A DNA stretch of 64,000 nucleotides from Oikopleura dioica. Lineage: Eukaryota; Chordata; Appendicularia; Copelata; Oikopleuridae. A model generated the notes under the pieces. That model did no database searches, was not told where the DNA came from, and saw only the letters and a program-made list of their open reading frames with translations. The position numbers and the translations under genes were made by a program. The stretch's first letter is position 1. Every line of letters begins with the position of its first letter. The stretch covers positions 9,424,501-9,488,500 of the forward strand of contig OU015569.1 in NCBI GenBank assembly GCA_907165135.1, in the 5' to 3' direction. Below, piece by piece: positions 11,187-23,600 of this stretch.

Positions 11187-11463
11187 TTTTTACTTCACTT
11201 ATGTAAAAAGAGCTTTTTTATCTCTTCGCAGCAAACTAAAAAATAGCAAAAATTAGTTTGAAACTAAGGACCCTTTTATCAAAAAAATATATAATCCATC
11301 TTCATAATAATAAAATATATCGCGTTTATAGAACCCTTGTTGCAGTCTATCTTTTTGAAGCATACTCAATCTTTATTGCATCTAATAAATCTAATCTGGT
11401 AGTGTATGAAAGCTGAGGTGATCTTGATCAAGCTCTGCAGGGAAGATTCTCAAGGTTTTATTT

Positions 11464-12112
11464 TCAATTTTTCTCAGGCGGAACAGCTACAGGGACATTT
11501 TGTTCAAATTCATTCCTTATATTGCCTGGAGGATAATAATTACAAACAATTATCGCTTTTCCGTTTTGGTTCCTTGCGATTGCTACACCAATTTCATTCG
11601 TATCTCGCCAGAGCATCTAAAAATTATCGAGTTAAACATCAGACGTCATTAGGAAAAGCATACTTGCGTGAATGCACCAGCACTCGGAACGAACTCGTGA
11701 CTCGAGGTATTGTAATGTATTCTCGATTGAAACCACTTGTCGACGATTTTTTCCCCTGGAAAATTTATTAGAAGCAAAAAATAGTTTCCTACCATCGATG
11801 GGCATATGGGAAAGCAATTGCTCAGCCACTATTGTCTCGCCTACTTTGAGTCGTTGGCATTCTGGATTCCCGATGATATGTGTAGTCGCTCCTGGATTAT
11901 TTTCCATCAGACGACTAAAGTTATCACTCTTAAATGCGAACACTTACTTTGGCAAACCTTGCCCAATAAGAAGCCAGAAGATCAAGTTCTGGAGATCTTT
12001 TCAAAGGATTAACGTCGAATACTGCTCGGTAGTCATTCTGCTTCTTTACAATAATGTCTGCCTCTGAAATTTAACGATTATACCACGAGTACGCAGCTCT
12101 GTTACCTTCCAT
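11464..12112 (-). CDS. CAP-superfamily protein, GAPR-1/GLIPR2-like
   Basis: Exons 12112-12106, 12063-11958, 11914-11793, 11755-11664 and 11616-11464 join in frame to 159 residues. The CAP domain fills the protein: an N-terminal helix around QNDYRAVFDVNPLK, the GE-T segment (VGETIVAEQ), a KWFQSRIHYN stretch, the signature FTQMLWRDTNEIGVAIA and the end motif CNYYPPGNIRNEFEQNV. There is no signal peptide, and the short acidic start MEEADIIVKK resembles the intracellular GAPR-1 group, which associates with Golgi membranes. The start is chosen because the 7-base first exon joins in frame; a longer upstream start (around 12293) is possible. An AATAAA lies just after the stop. It lies directly downstream of a second CAP gene on the same strand, suggesting tandem duplication or a shared transcript. 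Confidence 0.85.
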
Positions 12113-12334
12113 ATCTTTTTGAGAGGACTCCGTTGAAGGTAGACTGAAATAAAGTTGTTATTAATAAAGTGTTATTTAAACTGCTTTGCCTTGGAAGTTC
12201 ATAATTTAGTGTTTCGAGTTGTGATAAAAATTCGTCAGCCAAATTAGCCTTCGTCAAATAGGTAATTCTAGTTCGCTTTATTGTTCGAGTCATTTCTCCG
12301 TTTCGTACAGGGATGAGAAATTGCTTCGTCGTTA

Positions 12335-13314
12335 TTACGCGCTTTCAAGTGAATAAAAACAAAGTTTATTTCTTAACGCTGTAACTTTCATCACTGCCTT
12401 AAAACGAGTTCCATCATTTTCGGCACCAAAGTCTTCTGAGACGTTTGTGTTGATCAGATTCCCGTATTCCTCCTCTTCTTCGACTTCAGTCTCTGATGCA
12501 GTGTCCGAATCATCACTATTACATTTTCGGATATATTAAATTAGTGACTAATTTACCTGTAGAATGCAGCTTCGGAGATTAGAATTGGTTTAGAAACGTT
12601 TTGATGAAATGCGCCAGCAACATTCCCTGCTGGCTTATAATTTACAACAATGACGACCTTGCCGAGCGTATTCCAGGCAATGCCGATGCCGATGTATTTG
12701 GTTCCTTTCCAGACCATTTGGCTGAATTTACCCGCACCTGTGCAATACTGCTCTGCGTCATAGTCAAACTTATTTACTCCACTGTTAAATGGAATGATTC
12801 AAATTCTTCCGAAAAAGAGCAAGTTTGTCGGCTTATCTTTTAATTTCAGATTGTAATCATCCCTTCCTGTACCAGAGCTCACTTATCTCGCTTCCTCGAG
12901 GGAGGTTCTTCTTCACATCTCGGATAAATTTGTACTCTAAAATTAGTTTTCATTTTAGTAATACTCAGAGTAAGGACCTATGTTTTCCCCGACATTCGGA
13001 ATATTAGACGGTTCGTATTTTCCCTCGAGAAGAAGTTTATCGGCCCATCGTTGAGCCGCTTCCGAGAGTGATCTTGACTGAAGATCACTTTTAGATTTTT
13101 GAAAAGTTAAGAAAAGGAAACCTTTCTCAGTCTTCTCGCGCTGTGTTCTTTTCGCCGCTGGTTGTGGGTACGCAGGAGGTCTCTTTTGAATTCTAGGGCC
13201 TGGTCCATATTCAATATATGAAATCCGATATGGGTGATAATGGCATTTGTAAATCAGGCGGACAGAATCAGAAGGGCTCGCTAGGTGAATGAGTAAAGCA
13301 AACAAGAGCTTCAA
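12335..13314 (-). CDS. Secreted CAP-superfamily protein
   Basis: The first exon (13314 to about 12987) gives a signal peptide (MKLLFALLIHLASPSD) and the start of a CAP domain ending EAAQRWADKLLLEGKYEPS...GENIGPY. A short exon around 12950-12865 and a longer one around 12790-12560 supply the core: SQMVWKGTKYIGIGIAW and VVNYKPAGNVAGAF, the CAP signature and terminal motif. A last exon (about 12520-12335) adds an acidic tail. The first intron fits the reading frame best as a GA-AG intron (about 12986-12953), and the junction after exon 2 (donor near 12871) is tentative. A TATA-like CATATAAAAC lies about 100 bases upstream on the minus strand. CAP proteins are secreted in reproduction, defence and development; a specific role cannot be given. 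Confidence 0.75.
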
Positions 13315-13992
13315 ATATTTGTCCTTTTCTATAATAAATTGCAGTACCAGAGCAAGGGCCGTGTCATCAGATCAAATATGAGTGCCGTTCGTAAAGCCGC
13401 TAGCTGACAGAAAATCGAGTTTTATATGATTTACCTTGCCAAATTCAACAATCTCATCTCAAAAAACGCCTCCTTTACATTCCGTTATTTTGAAATTTAA
13501 AATCCAAAAATTTATTGAAAAATCACGGTTGAAAAGGAATGCGTACTTATTTATATGATAAAATGTTATTAATTTAAACAACATTGTTCAAGAATAAGAT
13601 ATTTGTTCATGTTGGGAGCAGGGGCTTGTTCTATGTCGAGTACATTTCTCGAATCAAAAAGTACATTGATGTGTTCAATTTATTTCATTTTTACAGTTGT
13701 CGTCATTATGACTTATTAAGTTAAGGATAAGGATAGGGATAAAACAGATTCAGAATTTATTTTAACTCAAAAAATAACGGCGATTTGAGAATGTTACGTT
13801 GAGAACGAGGCGTTCAGACTATTTGCTCAAGGTCGTAACTTGGAATTTGTTACTTCAATCGCGTTTTTTTTTTTTTGAAAAAAAACGTGAAGGAGCACTC
13901 GAATCGGACTTCGCCCACACCCACTGTATGAGTCATTAATTTTTTTTTCGTGAAAAGTACTTATTCGAAGTTGAGAGTGTTTGTCACAGAAA
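13315..13992. other. Intergenic region between divergent genes
   Basis: AT-rich DNA between the minus-strand CAP gene and the plus-strand PM20D1-like gene, presumably containing both promoters. The minus-strand frame at 13827-14057 overlaps the first PM20D1-like exon and has no support. Confidence 0.4.
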
Positions 13993-16041
13993 ATGCCAAG
14001 AAAGAGTTGGTTGCTGATTCTACCGATTGTGATTGTTTTGTTTGTCAATACGACCACGAAGAATCATGTGTGCGACCACGAGGTAAATATTCCATTTCGG
14101 CTGAACGTATTTGTTTCGTAAAGTAATAATATAATTGGCAAGGCGCCGATATCAGACGAAGAACGAGTAAAGCTGTCTCCTGATATCCGCGACAGAATGG
14201 TCAAAGCGCTAGAATTCAAAACAATCTCTGTGGAAGATGGAATGGAGGATATATACTCGAACGAGTTTGTCAAATTTTGGCATTATATTTATGAGCAGTA
14301 TCCGCGGATATTTTCTTCTGAAGATCCTGACGTACAAGTTGATCGTATCGAATTTGAAAACGGCAAAGAAACCATTGTGGTAAGTGGCTGTTTTTCAAAG
14401 TCGAATTTTCTCAAAAAAATCAGGTGATTATCGAAGGCACGGATCGAACTCTCAAGCCTGGACTCTTTATTAGCCATGCGGATGTTGTTCCGGCTATTCG
14501 CAAAGAATGGACACACGACCCTTTCAAACCATTTGTGACCGAGGACTTCGTCCAAGCGCGAGGAGCATACGACTGCAAATCAATCTTGATGGCACAGTTG
14601 GAAGCACTCCATGCACTCTTGCTCAACGGCGAAAAACCACCTAGGTCAGCCTTGGTTTCTATTTTCTATTCGTATCTTACAAAAATTGATTTCGGAACCA
14701 GGTAAAGAAAAACTTATTTCCTCTTCCCTCATGATGAAGAAGTTGGTGGCTTCGGAGCGCAGGAAGCAGCGAAGATTTTCCGAGAAAGATACAATATTCA
14801 ATCAGATGGCTTTGCGTTTATTATAGACGAAGGAATGCCTCCCATCCGAAACGGATTGCCCGGAGTTACAAAGGAAATTAGTGAATATATATTTATTCCA
14901 GCTGAATCTTATTTGGGAAATCAGTGATTTCAAATCACAGTTAGAAATATTGATTTATACAATTTTTTCACTAGCAAACGAGCCTTTGCTTACTATTGGG
15001 TACACCGCAAAAGGATATCTGACAGTGGAACTGACAGTGAATTATGCGAAAGTCGGACATGCATCGATCCCTGAAAAAGAGAGCTCGATAACGATTCTAT
15101 CGGACGCATTGAGTCGCATAAACGCGAATCCGCAGCCAAATCAATTCGGCAAGTCTATCGAGGTTGAAATGATGGAAGGTCTGGTTCCTTATCTCCCTTG
15201 GACGATCAAGCCAGTCATAGCCAATTTGTGGCTCTTCAGGCCGCTTGTAGCTCTCGCAGCTAACTTCGACAAGCAAATGAATGCATTCTTCAGAACAACT
15301 AGTGCCATTACTATTTTCAACGCTGGGCTAGGGTTGATGTCTATTTTTTCTGAATCAGCTTGTAAGTCATGAACCCGAAAAGATACAAGTCGAACGTGAT
15401 CCCGATTCAAGCACGCGCCGTTGTTAATCATCGAATCCATCCTGGGCAAACAATATCGCAAGTACTAGAACATTTGGAACGCGTTATAGGCTAGGCAATA
15501 AAATGAGAGCCCCTTTTAATGCGCAGCGCTCATGCGTAAAAGAACATATGTTGAAAGTTATTTTTGTCCACGATGAGCGATAAAACTTTCAAAAAAACTA
15601 CTAGCATAACATGATATAATTTTTATCTCCAGCCAAATTAAAGATGATGATCGGGTGCTCATAACGCAAGAAGAAGGGGCACTTGAAGCTGACAAAGTCA
15701 CACCCAGAGACTCGCTGTATGGACGTAAAATCGTGCACTCTCTCAATAGGTTAGGCTTTTCATAAATTGAAGTAATTCTGAGCCCTGCTAGGACAATCAA
15801 AGACATCATTGCTATTCCTGGCATTTTCCTGGCTGCGTGCGATGCTCGTTGGTTGCAGGATTTCTCGGATCATATTTTCCGCTTCTATCCATTTGTGATG
15901 GAGAAGGAAGACCTACCAGGAATACATGGTCGAGAAGAAAAGCTTCGATGGCAGAGCTACGAAGACGGCATTAACTTTTATCTTGACTTTTTTCGTCACA
16001 TGGATGAAAACGACTTACCTCCAGGTCACACTGAACTCTAG
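13993..16041 (+). CDS. PM20D1: M20 metallopeptidase, PM20D1-like N-acyl amino acid synthase/hydrolase
   Basis: The protein starts with a signal anchor (MPRKSWLLILPIVIVLFV). About eight exons then give the M20 peptidase fold. The zinc-site motif HADVVPA with a following W-x-HDPF, the metal-bridging ARGAYDCK (Asp), the HDEEVGGFGAQ motif with its Glu pair, the dimerisation lid (VGHASIPEKESSI, VVNHRIHPGQT) and the final zinc/fold region (FYPF..., IHGREEKL) are all present and in order. Mammalian PM20D1 is a secreted enzyme that condenses fatty acids with amino acids and hydrolyses the product; related carboxypeptidase S enzymes cleave peptides. The C-terminus is GHTEL, a KDEL-like ending. The intron near 15330-15384 is inferred from the gap between FNAGLG and YKSNVIP. 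Single gene, no operon partner visible. Confidence 0.9.
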
Positions 16042-17870
16042 AGCTGTCCAACATCGAAATAAAATGCTTTGGCTTCTTTAGTATACCTTTGACAGTAATA
16101 CGCGCAAAATTGCGGCTGTTAGATATTATGCTGCTCGTGCCATATGTGGGAAAAGTCGGCGGTGTAGTTATCCTAAGGGTATCGCTGGATCAAAGCCATT
16201 CGTTTTTGATGAAAAAATTGAAAATCCCTCGTAACCCGAGCAGGCGCTGGAATAATAAAATAATGCTTCCCGAATATCCCGTTACGAAATGAGGACTTTT
16301 GCGAAGTTGGAAAGCGAGTCAACAGAAACTCAAATTACAAAACCATTAATCTAGATAAAGATTATGAGGCACACATTTAAAGCGAGTATTCATCGAAACA
16401 TCCTGTATTGATTGTTATTGTCATTCCTCGAGCTGACTTATATTTTCTCGCTAATCTCGCAGCACCTGCAAAACTGTCGATTTTGAAATTCAAATTTAAT
16501 TAAAATTTGACATTTTGATCGTCGAAAATTTTTGGCTTCGAGAGCCGGAGAGAGCGAAATTGTATTTCGCAGCTTTAATAGTCTCTCAAGTACTTTCTAC
16601 CTCAACTTTCAAAGGATTGAAAATGTTGTCTTTCGGCTGCATGAAACGTGCCATTTTAGCCCATTTCTTCGCTCTGTTATTCCAGGGCGCTTAATTAAAC
16701 ACTTTCGCCCTAAATAGCCCAAGAAGAGGATTTTCCACGCTCCAAAAATCTCAACAGCTCGGTTTTCACGCATTTCGCTCAGACAAAACCGGAAACCAAA
16801 ACATGTAATAACCTAATTGTTACTAATTTGGGCGAGGCAGGGCTGAAAAAACGGACGATAAAATTTTCGAAAATTTCCTTTTGTTCCAAAAAATTATCGA
16901 AATAACAAGAAATTATTTGACATCAGCATATGCTCACTACTCACTGTATCCGGAGAACAGTGTGAGATCAAATATGTGACAGATAAATCGGATTATGTTG
17001 TTGCTTGTCAAATTTAACACTTCCGTTTCTTCATCAAAAGCTTTTAGAGCAGATCGATGCCTTCTTTTTCCCACATTTTTGATCGATGAATTTTCGCTTT
17101 GGTAAATCGCTGAAGTTAGTTTTTCTTGAGAGAAATAATTATTGGCTCAAGTTTTCTCATAATCGGCTCTGGCCTATTTGTCGTGGAGTTTTTAGTACTT
17201 GAAAGTAAATTCGATTTCGGATTGCAAAGACTAGGTTACACCAGAAAAACAATCCGCCATTGAAAGAACAACCCCGTAAGCGAATACTTTTGCAATAAAA
17301 AAATAAGCATTTTGTAAACACGACAACCTTCATGGCTAAAATAAGGTTCCACGTCTAATTGATTTGAAATCAGTAATTGCAACGGGTTTTAATTGAACAA
17401 AGTAATGAGGCGCAGTGATGAAAGAATAAAATAGCCTTTCTGTTATTTTTTGAATTGTGAACAGGCGCAAGTATAAAGAACGAGAAATCCCTAAATCTGG
17501 GTTCACTTATAATTTTGCACGCGCTATCAGGTTTCCCATTGTAAAGTCAGATGTTTCGACTGTTGCATGTATCGGATGACGGCTATTTGGCTTTTGTATT
17601 TTTGTTGGCGGCGCTGTTTGATTTTGTTGCGTTGAATCGAAAAGTATCACTTCATGCCCCTGCGCGCGCCCAATACCGAGCTGGAAACTCTGGCCACTAA
17701 ATACTTGGCGCCCCCTTGTGGCGCTCCTGTGCGCGTCCGACAACGACGAAACTGTAAAGTCGACTTGCTCAAAGATAACAGATCTAGCAAGAGAACGCAA
17801 CAACAAACCTTCCCCAGACAAGAAACACTTCTTTCTTTTCTTTCTGGAACAGCTGATAGTAACTCAAAGC
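16042..17870. other. Intergenic, upstream of the DMRT gene
   Basis: About 1.8 kb without a supported gene. Frames at 16089-16292 and 16532-16717 have no domain or splice context. The frames around 17507-17975 on both strands are shadows of a GC-richer patch containing the first DMRT exon and its leader. This is one of the longest gaps in the window and could hold control elements of a regulated developmental gene; that is inference. Confidence 0.4.
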
Positions 17871-20413
17871 AATGCAGAGCTCGAACACAGGCTTCGGAAT
17901 CGGAGCGAACGCGCTTCAAAGTCAGCTTCAACTGCTTCGCCAGGGTGGTGCGGGCACTTTAGGTACGCAAGGTAAATTGATTTTTAAGAAAGCATTCTAA
18001 CGCATCCTTTCCTAGGAATGCCACTAGATAGATCTCCGAGGACACCGAAATGCGCACGATGCCGCAATCACGGAGTAGTATCAGCCCTCAAAGGACACAA
18101 ACGCTTCTGTAGATGGAAGGTAACACATTTGGATTGTTATAAGAAAGCATAAATTAGCTTCAAATTGAGCATGAATGTTTAGGACTGCCAATGTGCGAAG
18201 TGTTCATTGATCGCGGAACGTCAACGAGTTATGGCGGCACAGGTAATTCTTCGATCTTCACTTGGCATAACAAGAGTGTTCGCATTTTGTGAGCTTCTCT
18301 CAAGTGGATATCAGTTCCAATGAGAGTGTACACAACGTTAATAGAATTTGCTCAGCTTGTTAGAAACCTTGTTGAAAGACAATTGTTGTCACCTCTTCAG
18401 AGCAATTTGACTCAAGAAATACTAGCCCTACTTTCGTATAGAATATTTACAATAGATTTTTAGTTAGAGTATAGCATCATCGTTTAAGTTGAGATTATAA
18501 AATTATATGAATTAGTTTTACTTTATGTTAAATCATTTAATTTCAACAGAAGGTCTATTTATTCAAGGGATTACCGAAACGGCAATTTGAAGCCAAGAAA
18601 TCGGCCCAGATCAAACGTATATTCTCTCCAGTTCCCAAGAGCAGAAATTGTGACAAAGGGAATTAAGTTTTTGTGGAAACGGACTCAATAAAAACAACTT
18701 TTACTTTCCTCGAGCAGCCAACAAAAGTTCCATCAAGCAACTATCGAAACTAACGTTTGTTTTGCCAAGCTGAGCACACTATTTTCTTCAATATGATAAT
18801 GAAAAGACGCTTAACTATTACGCTCAAAGCGATTCTCGAGGCAAGCCAAGTATCGTATATCAGCCACTGAAACTCACTCTGCGCCTTTCTTCTGAAATTG
18901 AGCAGTCCTTGAATTTCAGTGTAAAATTTTCGATTCCACAAAAAATATTGGCAGTCCTAATGTCGCGATGATTTTAGGTAGCTCTTCGAAGACAACAAGC
19001 GCAAGAAGAGAATGAAGCGAGACAGCTGCAAATTTTGATGGCATCGGCAAGTCAAGCTCAACCAGTTCCGACCGCTTCTCAGAGACTGAACTTGTCTCCA
19101 CCGGCACTTCCAGCTATTGAAATGAATCTCGATCAAAGCCAAGCCAATGAGTCCACCAAAAAGAGGAAGCGATCAGCTGAGAACGACAGCTCTCCTGAGA
19201 TTGGTAAGTCTAGAAATGTTTGGGATGATCCCCGTAGTGCTAGGGGTGAATTGAAGATCATCCGCCCGGATGACTCGATTAGAATAAGAATTGAAGAAAA
19301 GTGTTGAGTGAGCTGTCGCTTCTGTCCTTCGCGAACTGATTTCGCGGGCGAGCGAGCTTTCAGTAGTCTTCGGCGGCAATTGTCGTGTAAATTTAACGGA
19401 TTAACATACTTATTGGGCGCGTATAATAATTCACAGCTATTTTTAATCCACCCCCGTGGTGTGATTCAATTAGAAGTAGTGTAAGAACACAGCTCTGAAA
19501 GGTAATCGATTTCGAAAAAGAAATTCAAATTTGAAATTTCAATGAGCCGATTAGCAAGAGAGCTAGAGACACTTCCTGAAGCTAATCAAAACTTTCTGAA
19601 TAATAAACAACGCTCAGATTCGAATCATTCGATGCCCTGTTACAGTGGACTTGAACTTTAGTTTCTTTCATTGATTGACTTTTTCTAGCGCTCAAACGTC
19701 CCTACGAAGAGCAAGCGAATCATCAAGCAGAACCAAATCCAAACGAAACTGAAGCGACCAAGCAACCGTCTGAGTTTCAGTTGCAGCTTATAACGCTTCA
19801 AAAATGTTTCCCACAGAAACCAAAAGCGCTGCTTCTAAAAGCACTTCAAGGTTTCCCCAAAAAGCCCTATTCATCTAACTGTAGCTAATACTAGATCATA
19901 ACGGAAACATCGTCAACGTGCTAAATTCTCTGGCAGAAACTTCTCCGCCATCGTCGACCAGTTCCTCGAATGCGCCACTGTCAGCTCCACTCGATATTCA
20001 AGTACCAGAAGAGCGGGTCAATTCTATTGTGCAAAACGTCGTCTCTTCGTCCGCTGTGGCGCTGCCCCCACGAACGGTGCCCTCGCTTTTCCCGAGATTC
20101 GATCAACTGCCAATGCTGCCAGGTTTCCCACAATTGCGTGGATTTAAGTATGTTTTCTCTCGCTGTCCATGTATAAACTTTTCTTCCAGTCCTCTGTTCC
20201 GAGCCGGTGTGCCGCCCTTATCAATGTATCCTGCGCGACATTTTTTCCATTCTTTTATGCCACCAAAGTAAGAAAAAAACATTATTATCCGACACTCCTA
20301 TTTTTAGTCTCCCTCATGGTTCTCCAGTTTCTGAAGACTACGCTCAAATCGAAGAGCAGCCGGATTCTCCAGAGAAAGACATCAAATCGTCTCCAAACAG
20401 CAACGAAGAATAA
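17871..20413 (+). CDS. DM-domain transcription factor (DMRT family, DM + DMA-like domain)
   Basis: Exon 1 (17871-17971) gives a Gln/Gly-rich start. Exons 2 and 3 (about 18016-18119 and 18182-18240) give a canonical DM domain: [20 protein letters not shown], then [20 protein letters not shown], then QRVMAAQ, with all Cys/His zinc ligands of the intertwined CCHC/HCCC module. The main path resumes at about 18978 with [18 protein letters not shown], then a nuclear-localisation-like KKRKRSAE, and around 19690-19950 a helix pair ([31 protein letters not shown]) that resembles the DMA domain of DMRT3/4/5. The last exons are Pro/Ser-rich and end SPNSNEE at 20413. DM proteins bind DNA in the minor groove and control sexual and neural fate. 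The DMA-like segment suggests the DMRTA group, but orthology is not settled. Intron 3 (about 740 bases) is unusually long and carries an alternative exon. Confidence 0.93.
18550..18666 (+). CDS. Candidate alternative terminal exon of the DMRT gene
   Basis: Inside the 740-base third intron, a TTTCAACAG acceptor is followed by a 38-codon frame in the same phase (0) as the exon ending at the DM domain (after MAAQ). It reads [20 protein letters not shown] and ends KSRNCDKGN with a stop at 18664-18666. An AATAAA lies 21 bases after the stop (18687-18692). The exon is clearly less AT-rich than the intron around it. Splicing to it would give a DM-domain-only protein of about 125 residues with a basic tail and no DMA-like region. 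A chance open frame of this length is not rare, so the claim rests on the combination of phase, acceptor and polyadenylation signal. Confidence 0.5.
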   Translation, partial: KVYLFKGLPKRQFEAKKSAQIKRIFSPVPKSRNCDKGN

Positions 20414-20626
20414 ACTCACTAATCACCTCTTTATTTTACTGACCAGCGAAATTGTATTGAATGTCTCGCTCAATTTGACCCTTGAATTCAACCTTGTAAA
20501 TAGAATTCGTAATAAATATTTCCGTGCCATTTTTCATTTGAATCAAAATTTGTCAGATGAATCCTCATTTCCGCTCTTTGTTCAACGTCGTTTTCTCCTT
20601 GATAGTTTTCTCTGGTTATAAAATCC

Positions 20627-23600
20627 ATGACACTTCCAACTTTTGGAAAGGTTGATCCTAGAGAGGATGACGCGAACGAAGAGGAGTCTGTTGAAGATGA
20701 GACAAATTCTCAAGAAATCGAGGATGGTGATCGAAGAGAAGACGGTGCTTTTAGCTATGTAACACCATTGGAGCTGAAGGGAGTACCGTCGATGGCGACA
20801 GCTCCATTTAGTTCGGACATAGCGGCCTTGACACCAGACTCAATAGCAAATGAAACGGAAAGCAATCAATTCGATTTCAAGCCCATTCCACCAAAAAGAC
20901 TTTCAAAAGTGCTAGGCGATTACGATGTGGAACTCTCAACAGGATACAGTAGCGGTCAGAGAATCATATTTCAAAAGCAAACTTTCTATCAATTAAATCA
21001 TCTCTGACCTCGACAAAAGAGAAAAAGATGCGGCTGATGAGTCGTATCTCGAAGAACCTGAAACGCCACCGCCATCACATCTACCTCCAGTGCTCGCGGC
21101 TCAGGACAGCTTCAGTAGATCAATAAAAAAGTTACCTTCGCAGGAGTGGGAAGGACCGTTGCTCTCAAATACGAAAATATTTGGAATAGTTATTAGTTGT
21201 TTGGTTGTGATTCTTGCACTGTTATTTGTGATTCTCTGCGGGAGGAACTATGAAGGCATCATCAATTCATTGCTGCAGCCGTTGTCGGAACTACGGCCTT
21301 ACATAATCCTACTCACGGACACCGCGACGACGATATCCACAAAGCAGATATCAGATATTATCTTCAAAATGAACCCAAAATTTATTGTATTCATTGTATT
21401 CATCACTTTCCTGGCAGTCTGTGTGCCACTGGCTGGGATATCTCTTTGTATTTGCAAAACTTGCGACAAATTTGACAATCTTCATTTTCCTTCAAGGAGC
21501 GTTCTTGGCTGGAAAGTTTTCTACAGTACGATCCTCATTATTTTTATTGGAATCGTTGCTGAAAGAATAGTCACGTGCTCAATTGCGACGACGCTTCTTC
21601 AGTCATCGTTCAAAGGAATACTCCCTCAAGCTGAAACTCTTGTGCATGAATCAACTGAGTACATTGAAAACCTTAATTATACCATGCAAAACCTTCCATC
21701 AAAGCTTGCATCGAACTTGACCGAGTATGAGGAAGAAATGAACAAACTCAAGGAAGACTTCGATCTGGAAACGCAGTCAATAACAAACAAAACGACTTCT
21801 AACCTGCTTATTTTCAAAGGCGATTTTAGTGAAGTGCTTGTGAATGGATCGGCGAAAGTTCTCGTCATGGAAAGTGAGATCCAGAATACAGTGTCTAATA
21901 TCTTTAGGAATGGTTGAATGTGAATGAAATTACGTTTTGTTTTCAACAATCAAACCTCTCCTAGTGGAAATGACGCAGCAATCAAAACACTCAAAGATAA
22001 TAGTTGTGAGGATGATATTCATTGCGAAGAAATTCTCCTTGCGATCGAGGGATTGATTCCATACAACGAAGCTGTTAGTTTTCTTGGGCTCTCGGATATA
22101 TTTGTTTCATCGCTTGAACTTTTACAAAATTCTTCCTTGGGGATCAAAGCAAAAAACATATCGGATACCTTGCACGCCATACAGCAAGCATCAGAAAATC
22201 AGTCAAGGCAAATTTTTGAATTTCAAAGCAATTATATTCACAATTTCGGAAAGGGATGATTATTATTATTTCTGTAATAAAGTCTATTAAATAGACTATA
22301 ATGCTCTTTGTAATGATCAGCTGAGAATCAGAGCTAGTTATCTCCTACAGAGAAAGAGTCAACAAGCCAGATTGCTTCTGCCACTGAAGTTGTTGTGTTG
22401 TTCAAGAAAAAGATTTTAACATTGAATTGAGGGGGATTCTCTACTGAATAGAGACTCTGAAGTTGAGTAAACCGAGACGTTTACAAAAAAAAACATTTAA
22501 CATAAAATCGATGAGAAATCTTTTTGAGGAAAAAGTTTTCAGTAAGGGCGAGGAGATAGTAGCCGGGATAACCAATATCGCTTCGCATTTCGAAAAGTGG
22601 TCAGCATATTTATTTATCGCGTCCGTTGTGATAATAACACTTGTTTCCATCATTCTCATCTTTTATTTGGTTGCAGTTATTGCTGGTCTTGTCGGTTTGA
22701 AGCTTGAGGCAAACTCAGGAAGCTTTTTACGATTCTTTATTTACAAATAGAATAACCTTGTGATCATAAAAAGGAAAAAGTCTGATGTGTGCTGGTCTCA
22801 GTCTTAGTTTCCTCTTTAGTTGGATCTTTCTGCTGGTTTCATTGACTGCATTCTTATTCGGCTCACATACTGAACGTTATGTCTGTCAAGGACTTGAAAG
22901 AAATGCAAATGGAACTATCGAGCTTTTGGAAGTTATCGACGAGGTTCTGACAATTCGCTATCCTGATTTAATGCAAATTGATAATACTACGATTAGCTTG
23001 GAAAATATCGTGACTCAGTGCGAGAGTGATAAATCGTTTCTCTTTCAAACCGATAAGAGTTTTCATATTTGACGAAACGCAAGAATTATATTAGCCATAA
23101 GCGAAATCGAAAACTCCAGTAAAGACAGATTTACTCTGCCAGACGTGCCCAATTTTGAGCTAGATGATGAGAATAGATCCTCTGCTTCTAATGCACTTTC
23201 ATTTAGCCAAAATGATCTTAACACACTGGTGGCAATTAATGAAACGTTGTCAACAATTCATGGAAATCTGAACATCCAATCACTCTACCCTGATCTTTAT
23301 AGACTCAGCGTCAAATGCGAGATTTTAGCTGGCCAGCTCAATTTGACTGTCTTCAACCTGCGCGAAAACAACGATGAAAGCAACGAGATGGTTTTGAACC
23401 AGATTCAGGCATTGCAGTCATACAGTTATCAGCTTACGCAAAATTATCTTCGGCAATCTTTTGAGCGCCATTTTAATATCATCAGAAGGTTCGTTGGTAA
23501 TCATAGGCATTCGAAAGATTTTTCTATTCAGTGACATTGAAGACATAAAGGCGCTTATTTCCGATACTCTTGCTAATTTTAACGTTACTGCGGGGTCCCT

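Noticed and set aside
17507-17962. Several overlapping frames on both strands upstream of the DMRT start
   Set aside because: They are shadows in a GC-rich patch; the frame joining the DM-domain exon starts at 17871.
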